64,000 bases of DNA from positions 40,659 to 104,658 of the forward strand of contig NZ_GG657897.1 in the NCBI RefSeq assembly GCF_000156355.1, given 5' to 3'. The translations under genes were made by a program, and so were the position numbers. Source of the stretch: Methylophaga thiooxydans DMS010. GTDB taxonomy: Bacteria; Pseudomonadota; Gammaproteobacteria; Nitrosococcales; Methylophagaceae. Positions 42,575 to 51,740 of this stretch are shown one piece after another. Position 1 is the first letter of the stretch, and every line of letters starts with the position of its first letter. The notes under the pieces were generated by a model, which had not been told where the DNA came from, did no database searches, and saw only the letters and a list, made by a program, of their open reading frames with translations.

Positions 42575-44458
42575 ATGAGAGAAACGCAACATAACCGATG
42601 GTCAACAGTCGGTACTGCACTTGCTGTCTCATCTGCAATCGGAATGATGTCAGGCATGGCAGTCGCTAACGAAAAGTTGGTTGAATTGCAGCAAAGTAAT
42701 GAAAACTGGGTCATGCAGGGTAAAGACTTCTCTGGTACTCACTACAGTACTGCAACACAAATCAACAAAAAGAATGTAAAAAGACTCCGTCCATCGTGGT
42801 CGTTTTCAACTGGTGTACTTAATGGGCACGAAGGTGCGCCATTAGTTATTGATGGCACCATGTTTATTCACACTCCGTTCCCTAATAATACCTTTGCTGT
42901 CGATCTGGATGAGCCAGGCGTCATTAAATGGGAACATAAACCAAAACAAGATCCTGCTGCACGCGCCGTTGCTTGTTGTGATGTTGTCAACCGTGGTCTT
43001 GCTTACTGGCCGGGTGATGACAAAACACCAGCCATGATCGTAAAAAGCCAACTTGACGGTCACGTTGTTGCTTTGAACGCTGAAACAGGTGAAGTTCATT
43101 GGAAAGTAGAAAACGCTGATATCAGTGTTGGCCAAACAGAAACCGCTGCACCTTTCGTGGCAAAAGATTTGGTTATCCAAGGTTCATCAGGTGCGGAATT
43201 AGGTGTCCGTGGTTACGTCACAGCTTATGACATTCACACCGGTGAAATGGCATGGCGTTGGTATGCCACAGGTCCTGATTCTGATATCGGTCTGCAAAAA
43301 GACTTTAATAGTGATAACCCTCACTATGGTCAGAAAAACTTAGGTGTTTCAACCTGGGAAGACAAGGCATGGAAAATTGGTGGTGGTACCAACTGGGGTT
43401 GGTATGCGTATGACCCTGATTTAGACATGTTCTACTACGGTTCAGGTAACCCAGCACCGTGGAATGAAACCATGCGTCCGGGTGATAACAAATGGACAAT
43501 GACCATTTGGGGTCGTGACTTGGAAACCGGCTTAGCCAAATTCGGTTACCAAAAAACACCACATGATGAATGGGATTACGCTGGCGTTAACGTCATGATG
43601 CTTTCTGAGCAAAAAGACAAAAACGGCAAAATGCGTAAGCTGCTGACGCATCCAGATCGTAACGGTATTGTTTACACACTAGACCGTGAAACTGGTGACT
43701 TGGTATCTGCCAACAAAATGGACGATACCGCTAACTGGGTGAAAAAAGTGGATCTGGAAACAGGTTTACCAATTCGTGACCCTGAGTACGGTACTCGTAT
43801 GGGCCACCGTTCACGTGATATTTGTCCATCTGCTATGGGTTTCCATAACCAAGGCTTTGACTCATACGATCCAAAACGTGAATTGTTCTACCTGGGTATC
43901 AACCACCTGTGTATGGATTGGGAACCGTTCATGTTGCCATACCGCGCGGGTCAGTTCTTCGTTGGTGCCAACGTATGGACATACCCTGGTCCTAAAGGTG
44001 ATCGTCAAAACGGTGTTGGCTCAGGTCAAGTTAAAGCCTATAACGCGATTACTGGTGATTTTGCCTGGGAAAAAATGGAGAAATTCTCTATCTGGGGCGG
44101 CACCATGGCAACCGCTGGCGGCTTAGTCGTTTACGGTACGCTGGATGGTTTCATCAAAGCGCGTGACGCCGACAACGGTGAGCTTTTATGGAAATTCAAA
44201 CTGCCATCTGGCGCTATTGGTCACCCAATGACTTACACCCATGAAGGTACGCAATATGTTGCTATCAACTACGGTGTGGGTGGTTGGCCTGCTGTTGGTC
44301 TGGTCTTTGACCTGAATGACCCATCAGCTGGTCTAGGTGCTGTAGGTGCATTTAAAGAACTGGCACGTAACACTCAAATGGGTGGTGGTGTGATGGTCTT
44401 TGCACTTGATGGTAAAAGCCCGTACGACGACCTGAGCTTGGGTGAATTCAGTAAGTAA
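42575..44458 (+). CDS. mxaF: Methanol dehydrogenase large subunit MxaF (Ca-PQQ)
   Basis: A 627-residue periplasmic quinoprotein oxidising methanol to formaldehyde with PQQ and calcium. The signal peptide ends at about Ala31. In mature numbering the vicinal disulphide is Cys103-Cys104 (ACCDVVNRG), the Ca ligands are Glu177 ([10 protein letters not shown]) and Asn261 (SGNPAPWNE), and the catalytic base is Asp303 in DEWDYAG. The residue two positions on is Ala305, as in MxaF. XoxF proteins have Asp there, so this is the Ca type and not a lanthanide enzyme. A strong AGGAGG sits four bases before the ATG, as expected for an abundant protein. It heads the mxa operon. Confidence 0.97.
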   Translation: MRETQHNRWSTVGTALAVSSAIGMMSGMAVANEKLVELQQSNENWVMQGKDFSGTHYSTATQINKKNVKRLRPSWSFSTGVLNGHEGAPLVIDGTMFIHTPFPNNTFAVDLDEPGVIKWEHKPKQDPAARAVACCDVVNRGLAYWPGDDKTPAMIVKSQLDGHVVALNAETGEVHWKVENADISVGQTETAAPFVAKDLVIQGSSGAELGVRGYVTAYDIHTGEMAWRWYATGPDSDIGLQKDFNSDNPHYGQKNLGVSTWEDKAWKIGGGTNWGWYAYDPDLDMFYYGSGNPAPWNETMRPGDNKWTMTIWGRDLETGLAKFGYQKTPHDEWDYAGVNVMMLSEQKDKNGKMRKLLTHPDRNGIVYTLDRETGDLVSANKMDDTANWVKKVDLETGLPIRDPEYGTRMGHRSRDICPSAMGFHNQGFDSYDPKRELFYLGINHLCMDWEPFMLPYRAGQFFVGANVWTYPGPKGDRQNGVGSGQVKAYNAITGDFAWEKMEKFSIWGGTMATAGGLVVYGTLDGFIKARDADNGELLWKFKLPSGAIGHPMTYTHEGTQYVAINYGVGGWPAVGLVFDLNDPSAGLGAVGAFKELARNTQMGGGVMVFALDGKSPYDDLSLGEFSK

Positions 44459-44502
44459 TCATTACTTACAAATTCACTGACGTTCAGTCGTGATTAAACT
44501 TG

Positions 44503-44525
44503 GCCGGTGGCCTTCGAGCCACCGG
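44503..44525 (+). terminator. Hairpin after mxaF
   Basis: CCGGTGGC and GCCACCGG form a perfect 8-bp stem with a six-base loop that contains TTCG, 46 bases after mxaF and just before mxaJ. There is no T-run. It may protect the mxaF message end or attenuate read-through rather than terminate. Confidence 0.6.
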
Positions 44526-44553
44526 TCATCCAATCATAAAGCGAGAGCTAAGC

Positions 44554-45405
44554 ATGACGAAACCAATCATTAACCAATCTAAGCCCACCTCAATGAAGTC
44601 GCTTTTCTCTGCCGTTCTGGCAGCTGGCTTAGCGATGTCAGCATCGGTACAGGCAAACACTGAAATGTTGAAAGTGTGTGCAGCTACTGACGAAATGCCC
44701 TACTCAAACCAGCAGCAGCAAGGTTTTGAAAATGAACTTGCTCAAGTTCTGGCAAAAGAAATGGGACGAGAATTGCAGTACGAATGGCTCGACAAAGCAG
44801 CCATTTTTCTGGTGACAGAAAAACTGCTCAAAAATGAATGTGACGTCGTTATGGGTGTTGATAGTGATGATCCTAGGGTCGCAACTAGCAATCCATACTA
44901 TAAATCAGGCTATGCCTTTATCTACCCAGCAAATGAAGAGGTGAATATTCAAAGCTGGCAGAGCGATGATCTAAAAAGTATGAATAAGTTTGCCGTCGTT
45001 CCAGGTAGCCCTTCTGAGGTCATGCTGCGTGAAATTGACAAATATGAAGGCAACTTTAATTACACCATGTCTCTTATCGGCTTTAAATCGCGTCGTAATC
45101 AATATGTGCGTTATGACCCAGACATGATGGTGTCAGAAGTCGTCAATGGCAAGGCTGACATTGCTCATCTATGGGCGCCTGAAGCGGCCCGATACGTGAA
45201 GTCATCACCCGTACCGTTAAAAATGGTGTTATCAGAAGCTGTCGCACCAACAAATGATGGTGAAGGTGTAAAGCAACACTTTGCACAATCGATTGCCGTA
45301 CGGACTGAAGACACTGCGTTGCTGAAGGAAATCAATACCGCACTGCAAGAAGCTGACTCAGAAATCGAAGCAATTCTGAAGAAAGAAGGGGTACCGCTTT
45401 TATAA
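44554..45405 (+). CDS. mxaJ: MxaJ, methanol oxidation periplasmic protein
   Basis: A 283-residue exported protein of the SBP_bac_3 fold (signal peptide ending near SVQANT). The binding-protein phrase LKVCAATDEMPYSNQQQQG and the later NECDVVMGVDSDD are typical of MxaJ. The family is required for active methanol dehydrogenase and is thought to assist assembly. The ORF runs 18 codons upstream, but the ATG at 44554, with GAGAG before it, is the only start giving a signal peptide at the N-terminus. It is second in the operon, between mxaF and mxaG. Confidence 0.93.
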   Translation: MTKPIINQSKPTSMKSLFSAVLAAGLAMSASVQANTEMLKVCAATDEMPYSNQQQQGFENELAQVLAKEMGRELQYEWLDKAAIFLVTEKLLKNECDVVMGVDSDDPRVATSNPYYKSGYAFIYPANEEVNIQSWQSDDLKSMNKFAVVPGSPSEVMLREIDKYEGNFNYTMSLIGFKSRRNQYVRYDPDMMVSEVVNGKADIAHLWAPEAARYVKSSPVPLKMVLSEAVAPTNDGEGVKQHFAQSIAVRTEDTALLKEINTALQEADSEIEAILKKEGVPLL

Positions 45406-45443
45406 AAAGCGCCTTCTCATAAGTAACAGGAAATTATCATTAC

Positions 45444-46025
45444 ATGAATTACAAAACAATTTTGCCTAAAAAAATGCGTGGCATCGTCCTACTTACACTG
45501 TCGGTGCTGTCAGTCGCCATGATACCGGTTGCACAATCTCAACTAATGTTCCGCAACACAGTGACCGGTGATGTGCTTGACCTATCCTTTGGTAAAAAAG
45601 GCGAAAAGACTGAAGCGGTGGAGCACTTCCTCAACACGGGTGAAAATCATTACAACACCGATGAGGATGCCATTAAAGCGGGTGAAAGCTTATTTGCTTC
45701 TGCTTGCTCAGGTTGTCACGGTCATTTGGCAGAAGGCAAGCTCGGTCCAGCCTTAGGTGATGACTATTACACCTACCCTAAGAATGCGAATGACAAAGGC
45801 TTGTTCGAAACCATCTATGGCGGTGCTCGAAGCATGATGGGGCCGCAATATAACAACCTGTCTAAAGATGAAATTCTTCAGATCATGGCTTGGATTCGCA
45901 GCATCTATTGGGGCTCTACAGAAAAGGCAGACTGGTTAACTGAGGAAGAAAAAGAAACCTTCCAACCAGCGGCCATGCCGGCAGAGTTCAAAGAAGCACT
46001 AGAAAATTTTAATAAGAATCATTGA
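45444..46025 (+). CDS. mxaG: Cytochrome cL (MxaG), electron acceptor of MDH
   Basis: A 193-residue exported c-type cytochrome. It has an N-terminal hydrophobic signal, one haem site C-x-x-C-H at residues 88-92 (ACSGCHGHLAEG), and a Met axial ligand region around SMMGPQYNNLS. It takes electrons from reduced PQQ in MxaF and passes them to a terminal oxidase through a second cytochrome. The usual acidic patches are present. AAGTAACAGGA precedes it. Together with MxaF and MxaI it forms the core of the methanol-oxidising chain. Confidence 0.94.
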   Translation: MNYKTILPKKMRGIVLLTLSVLSVAMIPVAQSQLMFRNTVTGDVLDLSFGKKGEKTEAVEHFLNTGENHYNTDEDAIKAGESLFASACSGCHGHLAEGKLGPALGDDYYTYPKNANDKGLFETIYGGARSMMGPQYNNLSKDEILQIMAWIRSIYWGSTEKADWLTEEEKETFQPAAMPAEFKEALENFNKNH

Positions 46026-46099
46026 TTAATGGGTGGTGCATTACGCTCATATCAATGCACCAATTCATTATGTTGTCCGCTAATAAAGGAGAGAAAAAA

Positions 46100-46366
46100 A
46101 TGAAATTTAAATCACTTGCCGTTGCAGCTTCTGCTCTGATGATATTGTCAGGCGGTGCAGTAGCTTATGACGGAACAAAATGTAGTGCCCCGGGTGACTG
46201 CTGGGAAGCAAAACCAGGGTTTCCAGACAAAATTAAAGGTACTAAATACGACCCTAAACACAGTGAGAAAGAGCTGAACAAACAAACTCAAGCAATGCAA
46301 GCAATGGAAAAACGCAATGCTGAACGTGTTGAACAGTTCAAGAAATCCGGTAACTGGGTTTATTAA
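46100..46366 (+). CDS. mxaI: Methanol dehydrogenase small subunit MxaI
   Basis: An 88-residue exported protein; the mature part begins YDGTKCSAPGDCWEAKPGFP, the MxaI signature with its disulphide pair. Then come the lysine-rich helix region (DPKHSEKELNKQ) and an end at GNWVY. MxaI wraps around MxaF and gives the a2b2 enzyme. The mature protein is about 66 residues, several fewer than the ~74 I recall for the Methylobacterium subunit, lost at the C-terminus. The frame is open further upstream, but AAGGAGAG eight bases before the ATG at 46100 fixes the start. Confidence 0.95.
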   Translation: MKFKSLAVAASALMILSGGAVAYDGTKCSAPGDCWEAKPGFPDKIKGTKYDPKHSEKELNKQTQAMQAMEKRNAERVEQFKKSGNWVY

Positions 46367-46381
46367 TCCTTGCCACAGCAT

Positions 46382-46405
46382 AACCGGCTCCCTTGGGGGC
46401 CGGTT
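46382..46405 (+). terminator. Hairpin after mxaI
   Basis: AACCGGC and GCCGGTT form a GC-rich stem about 15 bases after mxaI, followed by TTCATTT. It lies before mxaR, so it probably acts as a partial terminator, keeping mxaRSACKL expression below that of mxaFJGI. Confidence 0.65.
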
Positions 46406-46431
46406 TTCATTTATCAAGAAGACTCGTGTTT

Positions 46432-47466
46432 ATGACTAACGCTTCTCCACAATCTGACATCTCCATATCTGACTGGCATTCGCTAATCAGTCATATGGAA
46501 AACAGCATCAACAGCACCATTCTCGGACAAGAACAAATCGTAAGACTGATCACCATCGCGACGTTGTCTCGAGGGCATATCCTACTCGAAGGTGATGTCG
46601 GGGTTGGTAAAACCACACTACTGAAAACCGTCGCCGAAACACTAGGCGGAAACTTTGAGCGAATTGAAGGCACAATCGACTTGATGCCCCATGATTTGGT
46701 CTATTACACCTATATTGCTGAAAATGGTAAACCCGGCGTCAGTTCTGGCCCTGTTCTCAAACATGGCGATGAGCTTTCTATCTTCTTTTTCAATGAGATT
46801 AACCGTGCTCGCCCTCAAGTGCATTCACTGTTATTGAGAATCATGGCTGAACGCAGTGTTCATGCGTTTAATCAAACCCATGTTTTCCCACATCTACAGG
46901 TATTTGCTGATCGAAATCGTATTGAAAAGGACGAAACGTTTGAGCTTCCAGCTGCCGCGAGAGATCGTTTCATGATGGAACTCCATGTTGAACAGCCGCA
47001 AGCAGAAAACCAATTGAAAGACTTAATGTTTAACCCTCGCTTTCATGATGCTGACAAGCTGGTTGATTCTGCAGATAAAGCCATTGTCCCGTTTCAACAA
47101 CTCAATCATATTGCAGCATCGATACAAGATACAGTCCAAGCCAGCCCAACTATTAAAAACTATGGTTACCATCTTTGTCGCGCGATCCGTGAACCTGCCA
47201 ACTATGGCATCAGCTTATCCGATGTTGACTCAAACACGCTCATCAAAGGCGGAATGGGGCCTCGTGGTATGAGTTATCTGGCTAGAGGCGCACGCGTAAA
47301 TGCATGGCTAAATGAGCGTGAAGCAGTTATCCCTGAAGACTTTCACACTATTATTAAGCAAATAGCCAAGCATAGAATTTTTCTTAATCCCGTCTATGAT
47401 TATGACCGCGACGCTATTATTGATAGTTTACTAGATTCGGTATTAAACACTATTCAGTCGCCATGA
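46432..47466 (+). CDS. mxaR: MxaR, MoxR-type AAA+ ATPase
   Basis: A 344-residue MoxR-family ATPase. Walker A is GDVGVGKT at residues 54-61 and Walker B is SIFFFNEINRA; the sensor region and the C-terminal helical part are present. In the mxa system it is thought to power maturation or Ca insertion of methanol dehydrogenase together with MxaS, MxaC and MxaL. I start at the ATG at 46432 (MTNASPQ); the frame extends 13 codons upstream into the hairpin region. It overlaps mxaS as ATGA. Confidence 0.92.
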   Translation: MTNASPQSDISISDWHSLISHMENSINSTILGQEQIVRLITIATLSRGHILLEGDVGVGKTTLLKTVAETLGGNFERIEGTIDLMPHDLVYYTYIAENGKPGVSSGPVLKHGDELSIFFFNEINRARPQVHSLLLRIMAERSVHAFNQTHVFPHLQVFADRNRIEKDETFELPAAARDRFMMELHVEQPQAENQLKDLMFNPRFHDADKLVDSADKAIVPFQQLNHIAASIQDTVQASPTIKNYGYHLCRAIREPANYGISLSDVDSNTLIKGGMGPRGMSYLARGARVNAWLNEREAVIPEDFHTIIKQIAKHRIFLNPVYDYDRDAIIDSLLDSVLNTIQSP

Positions 47467-48269
47467 GCCTGGTGTTCGACTACAAAGCCACAACGCTGCT
47501 TAGAGGGCTTATGCTGGGTATGCATAAAAGTAAACAGCGAGGGACTGGCTCCGACTTTTATAAAAAATCCTCATTTCTTGATGAACCGGACACCTCGCGT
47601 CTTGATCTGAACGCCAGCCTCACAGATCCGTTTGAAGGCTTACATGTAAAGACTTTCCGTCAGCGGAGTAAGTTGGATGTTCAGATCTTTGTCGATGGCT
47701 CCTCATCCATGCTTTATGCCGACAAGATAAAGCACATCCAACAGTTGTTTGACAGTATTCATCAGTCCGTTGAAGCCGCTTCAGATCACTTTTATGGTTA
47801 TCTGATGACACAATCACTCAGCACTATTGATAGTGCCAGTACTCTGCAACAGGCTTTTTCTGACATCAGACCCGAACAAAACCGCGCTGAATCTTATATC
47901 AAGCTTCCACAGGTCAATTTGCCACGCCCCTCTCTCGTCTTCATCATTTCAGACTTTCACTGGCCTGAGAAACAACTGGAAGCAATGATGACCTTGCTCT
48001 CCTCTCACCTGGTGGTGCCTGTCGTCGTATGGTCCAACGCAGAATATGCAGATTACCCTCTTTGGCGCTTTGTCGAAGTCACCGATCTTGAAACCGGTAA
48101 ATCACGCTTAGTCTTCGTTAGTCGTCGTCAGAAAAATGCTATAGAGCAACGCTACCAACAGCGTAAACACTATCTTAACCAGCAGTTCAGACGCTTTAAC
48201 CAGCGCCCTTTTTGGTTAACCGATCACTACGATCCACGTGATATGAGTCGCTACTTTGCGATGCAATAG
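47463..48269 (+). CDS. mxaS: MxaS, DUF58 protein
   Basis: A 268-residue protein of the DUF58 group, the usual partner of MoxR ATPases. It has no signal peptide and should be cytosolic or peripheral. The MIDAS-like motif DGSSS (Asp78 to Ser82) comes in a VWA-type segment (LDVQIFVDGSSSM), and a second acidic position follows later. It is coupled to mxaR by an ATGA overlap and supports methanol dehydrogenase maturation. Confidence 0.9.
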   Translation: MSLVFDYKATTLLRGLMLGMHKSKQRGTGSDFYKKSSFLDEPDTSRLDLNASLTDPFEGLHVKTFRQRSKLDVQIFVDGSSSMLYADKIKHIQQLFDSIHQSVEAASDHFYGYLMTQSLSTIDSASTLQQAFSDIRPEQNRAESYIKLPQVNLPRPSLVFIISDFHWPEKQLEAMMTLLSSHLVVPVVVWSNAEYADYPLWRFVEVTDLETGKSRLVFVSRRQKNAIEQRYQQRKHYLNQQFRRFNQRPFWLTDHYDPRDMSRYFAMQ

Positions 48270-48277
48270 GAGACCTC

Positions 48278-49213
48278 GTGAAGATTTCGGCTTACCTTTT
48301 TTTACTACTTACTAGTCTGTTTTGGCAGCCCGCTTTTGCAGCGGAAAGTACTGCTATTAAGATACTGCAACAAGACCGTGGTCGCGATTACGGTTTGATG
48401 GTCGGAGAGCTGATTCACCATCATTACATTATTAGCACTGATAGTGAATACACACTTACCACCGCATCATTACCAATAGAAGGGGAGTTAAATTATTGGC
48501 TTGACTTGCACTCCGTTGAATTGAAATCCACCGAGAAGCAAAACCGAACCATCTATCGCTTAAGTCTTGTCTACCAGAGTTTTTACGCACCACTTGATGT
48601 AAGAGCACTGACCATTCCCGCCATCACCTTAGATTTCCTCACAAGCCAGGAACAACGTGTCTCGCTGACCTTGGATGAGTGGACATTTACCATGTCACCG
48701 ATAAAAGAGATCACACCCAGTGGGGTGGGCAATAGTGATGGTGTAGATCATTTTATGAAGCCGAGCATTCAACCACATCGGTTAAAACTAAAACCGATTG
48801 AAACCAGGCTGATTATCCTATGCTCATTACTGTTACTTTGTTTGTTGTTTTACGTTGCCTTATCGGGCTGGTTACCACGTCTCAACCGCTCACCTTTCTT
48901 ACAGGCAAAACGTCAAATCAAAGCCCTGAGCAAACAGGATCTTAAGCAAACTGAACACTATCAGGCTTGTTTACAAGCGCTGCATCAAGCCATTAACCAA
49001 CGCGCTGGCCAAACCATTTTCTTCAGCCGTTTAGATACCTTTTTGAACACACATCCCGCTTTCCAAACGCTAGACAAACCTTTACGTAACTTTTTTACAC
49101 AATCAGAGGCCAGCTTTTTCTTTGCCGCAACTCCCGAGCCGAGCTATATAAAAGACTGTATCCGTTTATGTCACCAGCTTGCTGATGCCGACAAGGTATC
49201 GTTGAAATCATGA
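48278..49213 (+). CDS. mxaA: MxaA, methanol oxidation maturation protein
   Basis: A 311-residue envelope protein with an N-terminal signal (MKISAYLFLLLTSLFWQPAF, cleaved near AFAAES). A beta-rich periplasmic domain follows, then one transmembrane segment near residues 188-208 (LIILCSLLLLCLLFYVAL) and a cytosolic tail. This topology fits MxaA, which is required for insertion of calcium into methanol dehydrogenase. It starts at a GTG behind AGGAGA, eight bases after mxaS. It overlaps mxaC as ATGA. Confidence 0.87.
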   Translation: MKISAYLFLLLTSLFWQPAFAAESTAIKILQQDRGRDYGLMVGELIHHHYIISTDSEYTLTTASLPIEGELNYWLDLHSVELKSTEKQNRTIYRLSLVYQSFYAPLDVRALTIPAITLDFLTSQEQRVSLTLDEWTFTMSPIKEITPSGVGNSDGVDHFMKPSIQPHRLKLKPIETRLIILCSLLLLCLLFYVALSGWLPRLNRSPFLQAKRQIKALSKQDLKQTEHYQACLQALHQAINQRAGQTIFFSRLDTFLNTHPAFQTLDKPLRNFFTQSEASFFFAATPEPSYIKDCIRLCHQLADADKVSLKS

Positions 49214-50190
49214 ATCTGGCTTTTTCCCAGCCGTGGCTGTTACTCCTGTTACCGCTTTGCCTACTACCCTACTTTAGTAGCTTATTCGAACGTCAGGCTA
49301 CACCGACGATTGCGTTGATTACGGCTGATACTGTCACTATATGGTTAAACCGACTGATACACTTGTTTGCTGCTATGGCTATCGGCAGTATCATTCTTGG
49401 TCTCGCCGGAATTCATCTACTAGAACAAACCGTTACCCGAACCGGAAGCGGTGCACACATCGTGTTTGTATTGGATCGTAGTGCCAGTATGAATGAAACT
49501 TTTGGCGGTGAAACGCCGGACGAAGATGAGCAATCTAAAGCCAAAGCGGCTCGTCGCATCCTCTCCAATTTTGTCACTAACCGTCCCCATGATTTATTTG
49601 GTGTCGCTGGCTTTAGCACCCAGCCCTTTTATATAAGCCCTCTGACAGAACACAAAACAGCAATTCAAGCCGCCATCAACAGCATGGAAACCCCCGGCCT
49701 TGCATTTACCAATGTTGCAAAAGGCCTGGGAATGGGACTGTCGTATTTTAAGGCGCAGCCACATACCGGATCCAGAGTGATCGTTTTAGTCTCAGATGGT
49801 GCTGCGACCTTAGATCACCGTGCCCAGAAAACCTTACGGGAATGGTTTGAACGCTATCGTGTCAGCCTGTACTGGTTTTTTCTGCGTACTGAAAACGGAC
49901 AAGGCATTTATTCTGAACCGGAATCAAACCGGGATGATAACCCCCGCGTCATGCCAGAACGTTATCTGCATAAATTTTTTAACAGCTTATCTGTTCCCTA
50001 TCACGCTTATGAGGTGGACACCCCAGAGTCGTTGCAAGCAGCAATTCATGAACTCGATGAATTAGAGAGTTTACCGTTGGTTTATCAGGAAAAGATCCCG
50101 CGTCAGCCGCTTGCGCCTGTTTTCTATTTTATTGCACTGCTTTGCACTTTATTGCTCGTCGCGGTTAAAAGTCTGGAGAAAAAAGCATGA
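49210..50190 (+). CDS. mxaC: MxaC, VWA-domain membrane protein
   Basis: A 326-residue BatA/BatB-like protein with transmembrane helices at each end (near residues 5-20 and 52-70, and again near 300-318). Between them is a von Willebrand A domain whose MIDAS motif is DRSAS at residues 89-93, with later Thr and Asp positions (ASDGAAT-like VSDGAAT). A VWA domain with an intact metal site fits a role in calcium handling or partner docking during MDH maturation. It is coupled to both neighbours by four-base overlaps. Confidence 0.88.
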   Translation: MNLAFSQPWLLLLLPLCLLPYFSSLFERQATPTIALITADTVTIWLNRLIHLFAAMAIGSIILGLAGIHLLEQTVTRTGSGAHIVFVLDRSASMNETFGGETPDEDEQSKAKAARRILSNFVTNRPHDLFGVAGFSTQPFYISPLTEHKTAIQAAINSMETPGLAFTNVAKGLGMGLSYFKAQPHTGSRVIVLVSDGAATLDHRAQKTLREWFERYRVSLYWFFLRTENGQGIYSEPESNRDDNPRVMPERYLHKFFNSLSVPYHAYEVDTPESLQAAIHELDELESLPLVYQEKIPRQPLAPVFYFIALLCTLLLVAVKSLEKKA

Positions 50191-50756
50191 TCTTGCGTCG
50201 TTCTAAGCTGAAGTGGCTGTTCTTATCCCTCATCATCATACTCAGTATTTGGCTGCTACAAACAGCACAGCTCTGGTTTGAGGGCAAAAAGGTCAACCAC
50301 ACTTTAAACATGTTGCAAGCAGGCCTCTATATTGAAGAGGGTGAAATTGATCTTGGCTTACCCAATACCCAATTTGCCTATGCCTACCACCTACAACAAC
50401 ACAATATGTTTGAAGCTGCCGTCGATGCCTATGGCAAAGCCGAACGTGTCAGTGAGCCCCAACAGCTGAAGTACATTTATTTCAACATGGGAAATTTATA
50501 CCTTGAGCAGGCGATTAAATTGGCTGAACAAATGGGTATCGATAGAGCCACGGCACTGGCCGATGTGGCCAAAGATTTGTACAAGTCGGCATTGAAAGTT
50601 GAACCCTCTTTCTGGCCGGCAAAATACAATTATGAGGCTGCACAACGTCTTTCTCGTGACTTACCCTTAGGCGAACTGCAAGAAGGCAATGATGCTGAAG
50701 AAAGCTCAGAAGAACTGTGGTCTGCGATGCCGGGCTTCCCACTTGGATTACCCTAA
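50187..50756 (+). CDS. mxaK: MxaK, TPR-like membrane protein
   Basis: A 189-residue protein with one N-terminal transmembrane helix (about residues 9-28). A periplasmic helical part follows with TPR-like repeats (FAYAYHLQQHNMFEAAVDAYGKAERV, then YIYFNMGNLYLEQAI), and the tail is acidic. This resembles MxaK, needed for Ca insertion with MxaA and MxaL. It overlaps mxaC as ATGA and lies 12 bases before mxaL. Confidence 0.82.
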   Translation: MILRRSKLKWLFLSLIIILSIWLLQTAQLWFEGKKVNHTLNMLQAGLYIEEGEIDLGLPNTQFAYAYHLQQHNMFEAAVDAYGKAERVSEPQQLKYIYFNMGNLYLEQAIKLAEQMGIDRATALADVAKDLYKSALKVEPSFWPAKYNYEAAQRLSRDLPLGELQEGNDAEESSEELWSAMPGFPLGLP

Positions 50757-50768
50757 GCTGACATCACC

Positions 50769-51740
50769 ATGACTCGACTCACCTGCCTTATTTCTGCTGC
50801 CATTCTGCTTCTTATCAGCTTGCTGTTACCGTTAATTCCATTTCCGGTAAAAACCTATGATTTCGTCTATATGCTGGATATCACCCGAAGCATGAATGTA
50901 CAAGATTATACGGATAGCGATGGTGGTTCGATTAGTCGTTTAGATAAAGCTAAACAGGCCATGCTGACTTCAGCTCGCTCACTCCCATGCGGTTCTCGCA
51001 TCGGTCTTGGCGTATTTACTGAAAGGATGCCGGCGTTACTTTTTTCGCCGATTGAGGTCTGTAAGGACTACGCCATTATTGAAGCCAGCATCAATCAGCT
51101 GGACTGGCGTATGGCATGGGTTGCTGACAGTAATATTACTCAAGGCTTATACAACACGCTGGAATTAATGAGCTACGACCTACTGGCTCAAAGTAAGCTT
51201 GTGTTTTTTAGCGATGGTCATGAAGCGCCTCCCATTAACCCACGCTATGCACCGGATTACAGCTATCTGGAACTGTTACAAGATCAAGCCGATAGTTGGC
51301 GGGCGGGACTGATTGTTGGCGTAGGGCAATCTAATTTAAGTAAGATTCCTAAATACGATGAAGATGGCACTCAGATTGGTTTCTACCAAGCTGAAGATGT
51401 CCCACATGCGACACGCTTTGGCCTGCCCTCGGATCCCACCAAAATCGAAGGTTATATCCCTCGAAATGGCCCCTGGGGGACTGAGAAAGTAGTCGGAACC
51501 GAGCACTTATCCAGTATTCGAGAAGACTACCTGAAACAGCTTGCTGAACAAGCCAAAATGCATTACCAGCATCTTGATATCTCTGCTTCGCTCACTGAGG
51601 CACTTCAACAGCCCGACTTCGCACAGCGCAAGGTACAACCTACGGCGATAAACCCGTTGTTTGCGAGTCTTGCTTTATTACTATTAGTCTATTGTTATCA
51701 CCCATTTCGACACAAATGGCCAGAATTTAGCGTCAAATAA
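50769..51740 (+). CDS. mxaL: MxaL, VWA-domain membrane protein
   Basis: A 323-residue protein with a membrane segment at about residues 7-26, a VWA domain and a second hydrophobic segment near the C-terminus (INPLFASLALLLLVYCY). The MIDAS motif is DITRS at residues 37-41, with Thr in place of the first Ser, and FSDGHEAPP later. It pairs with MxaC, MxaA and MxaK in Ca insertion. It ends the mxa operon here; mxaD, mxaE, mxaH and mxaB do not follow. Confidence 0.87.
   Translation: MTRLTCLISAAILLLISLLLPLIPFPVKTYDFVYMLDITRSMNVQDYTDSDGGSISRLDKAKQAMLTSARSLPCGSRIGLGVFTERMPALLFSPIEVCKDYAIIEASINQLDWRMAWVADSNITQGLYNTLELMSYDLLAQSKLVFFSDGHEAPPINPRYAPDYSYLELLQDQADSWRAGLIVGVGQSNLSKIPKYDEDGTQIGFYQAEDVPHATRFGLPSDPTKIEGYIPRNGPWGTEKVVGTEHLSSIREDYLKQLAEQAKMHYQHLDISASLTEALQQPDFAQRKVQPTAINPLFASLALLLLVYCYHPFRHKWPEFSVK

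Noticed and set aside
42575..44458. Annotation as XoxF, a lanthanide methanol dehydrogenase
   Set aside because: The residue two positions after the catalytic Asp is Ala (DEWDYAG), and mxaI and the full maturation set follow. XoxF would have Asp there and usually lacks MxaI.
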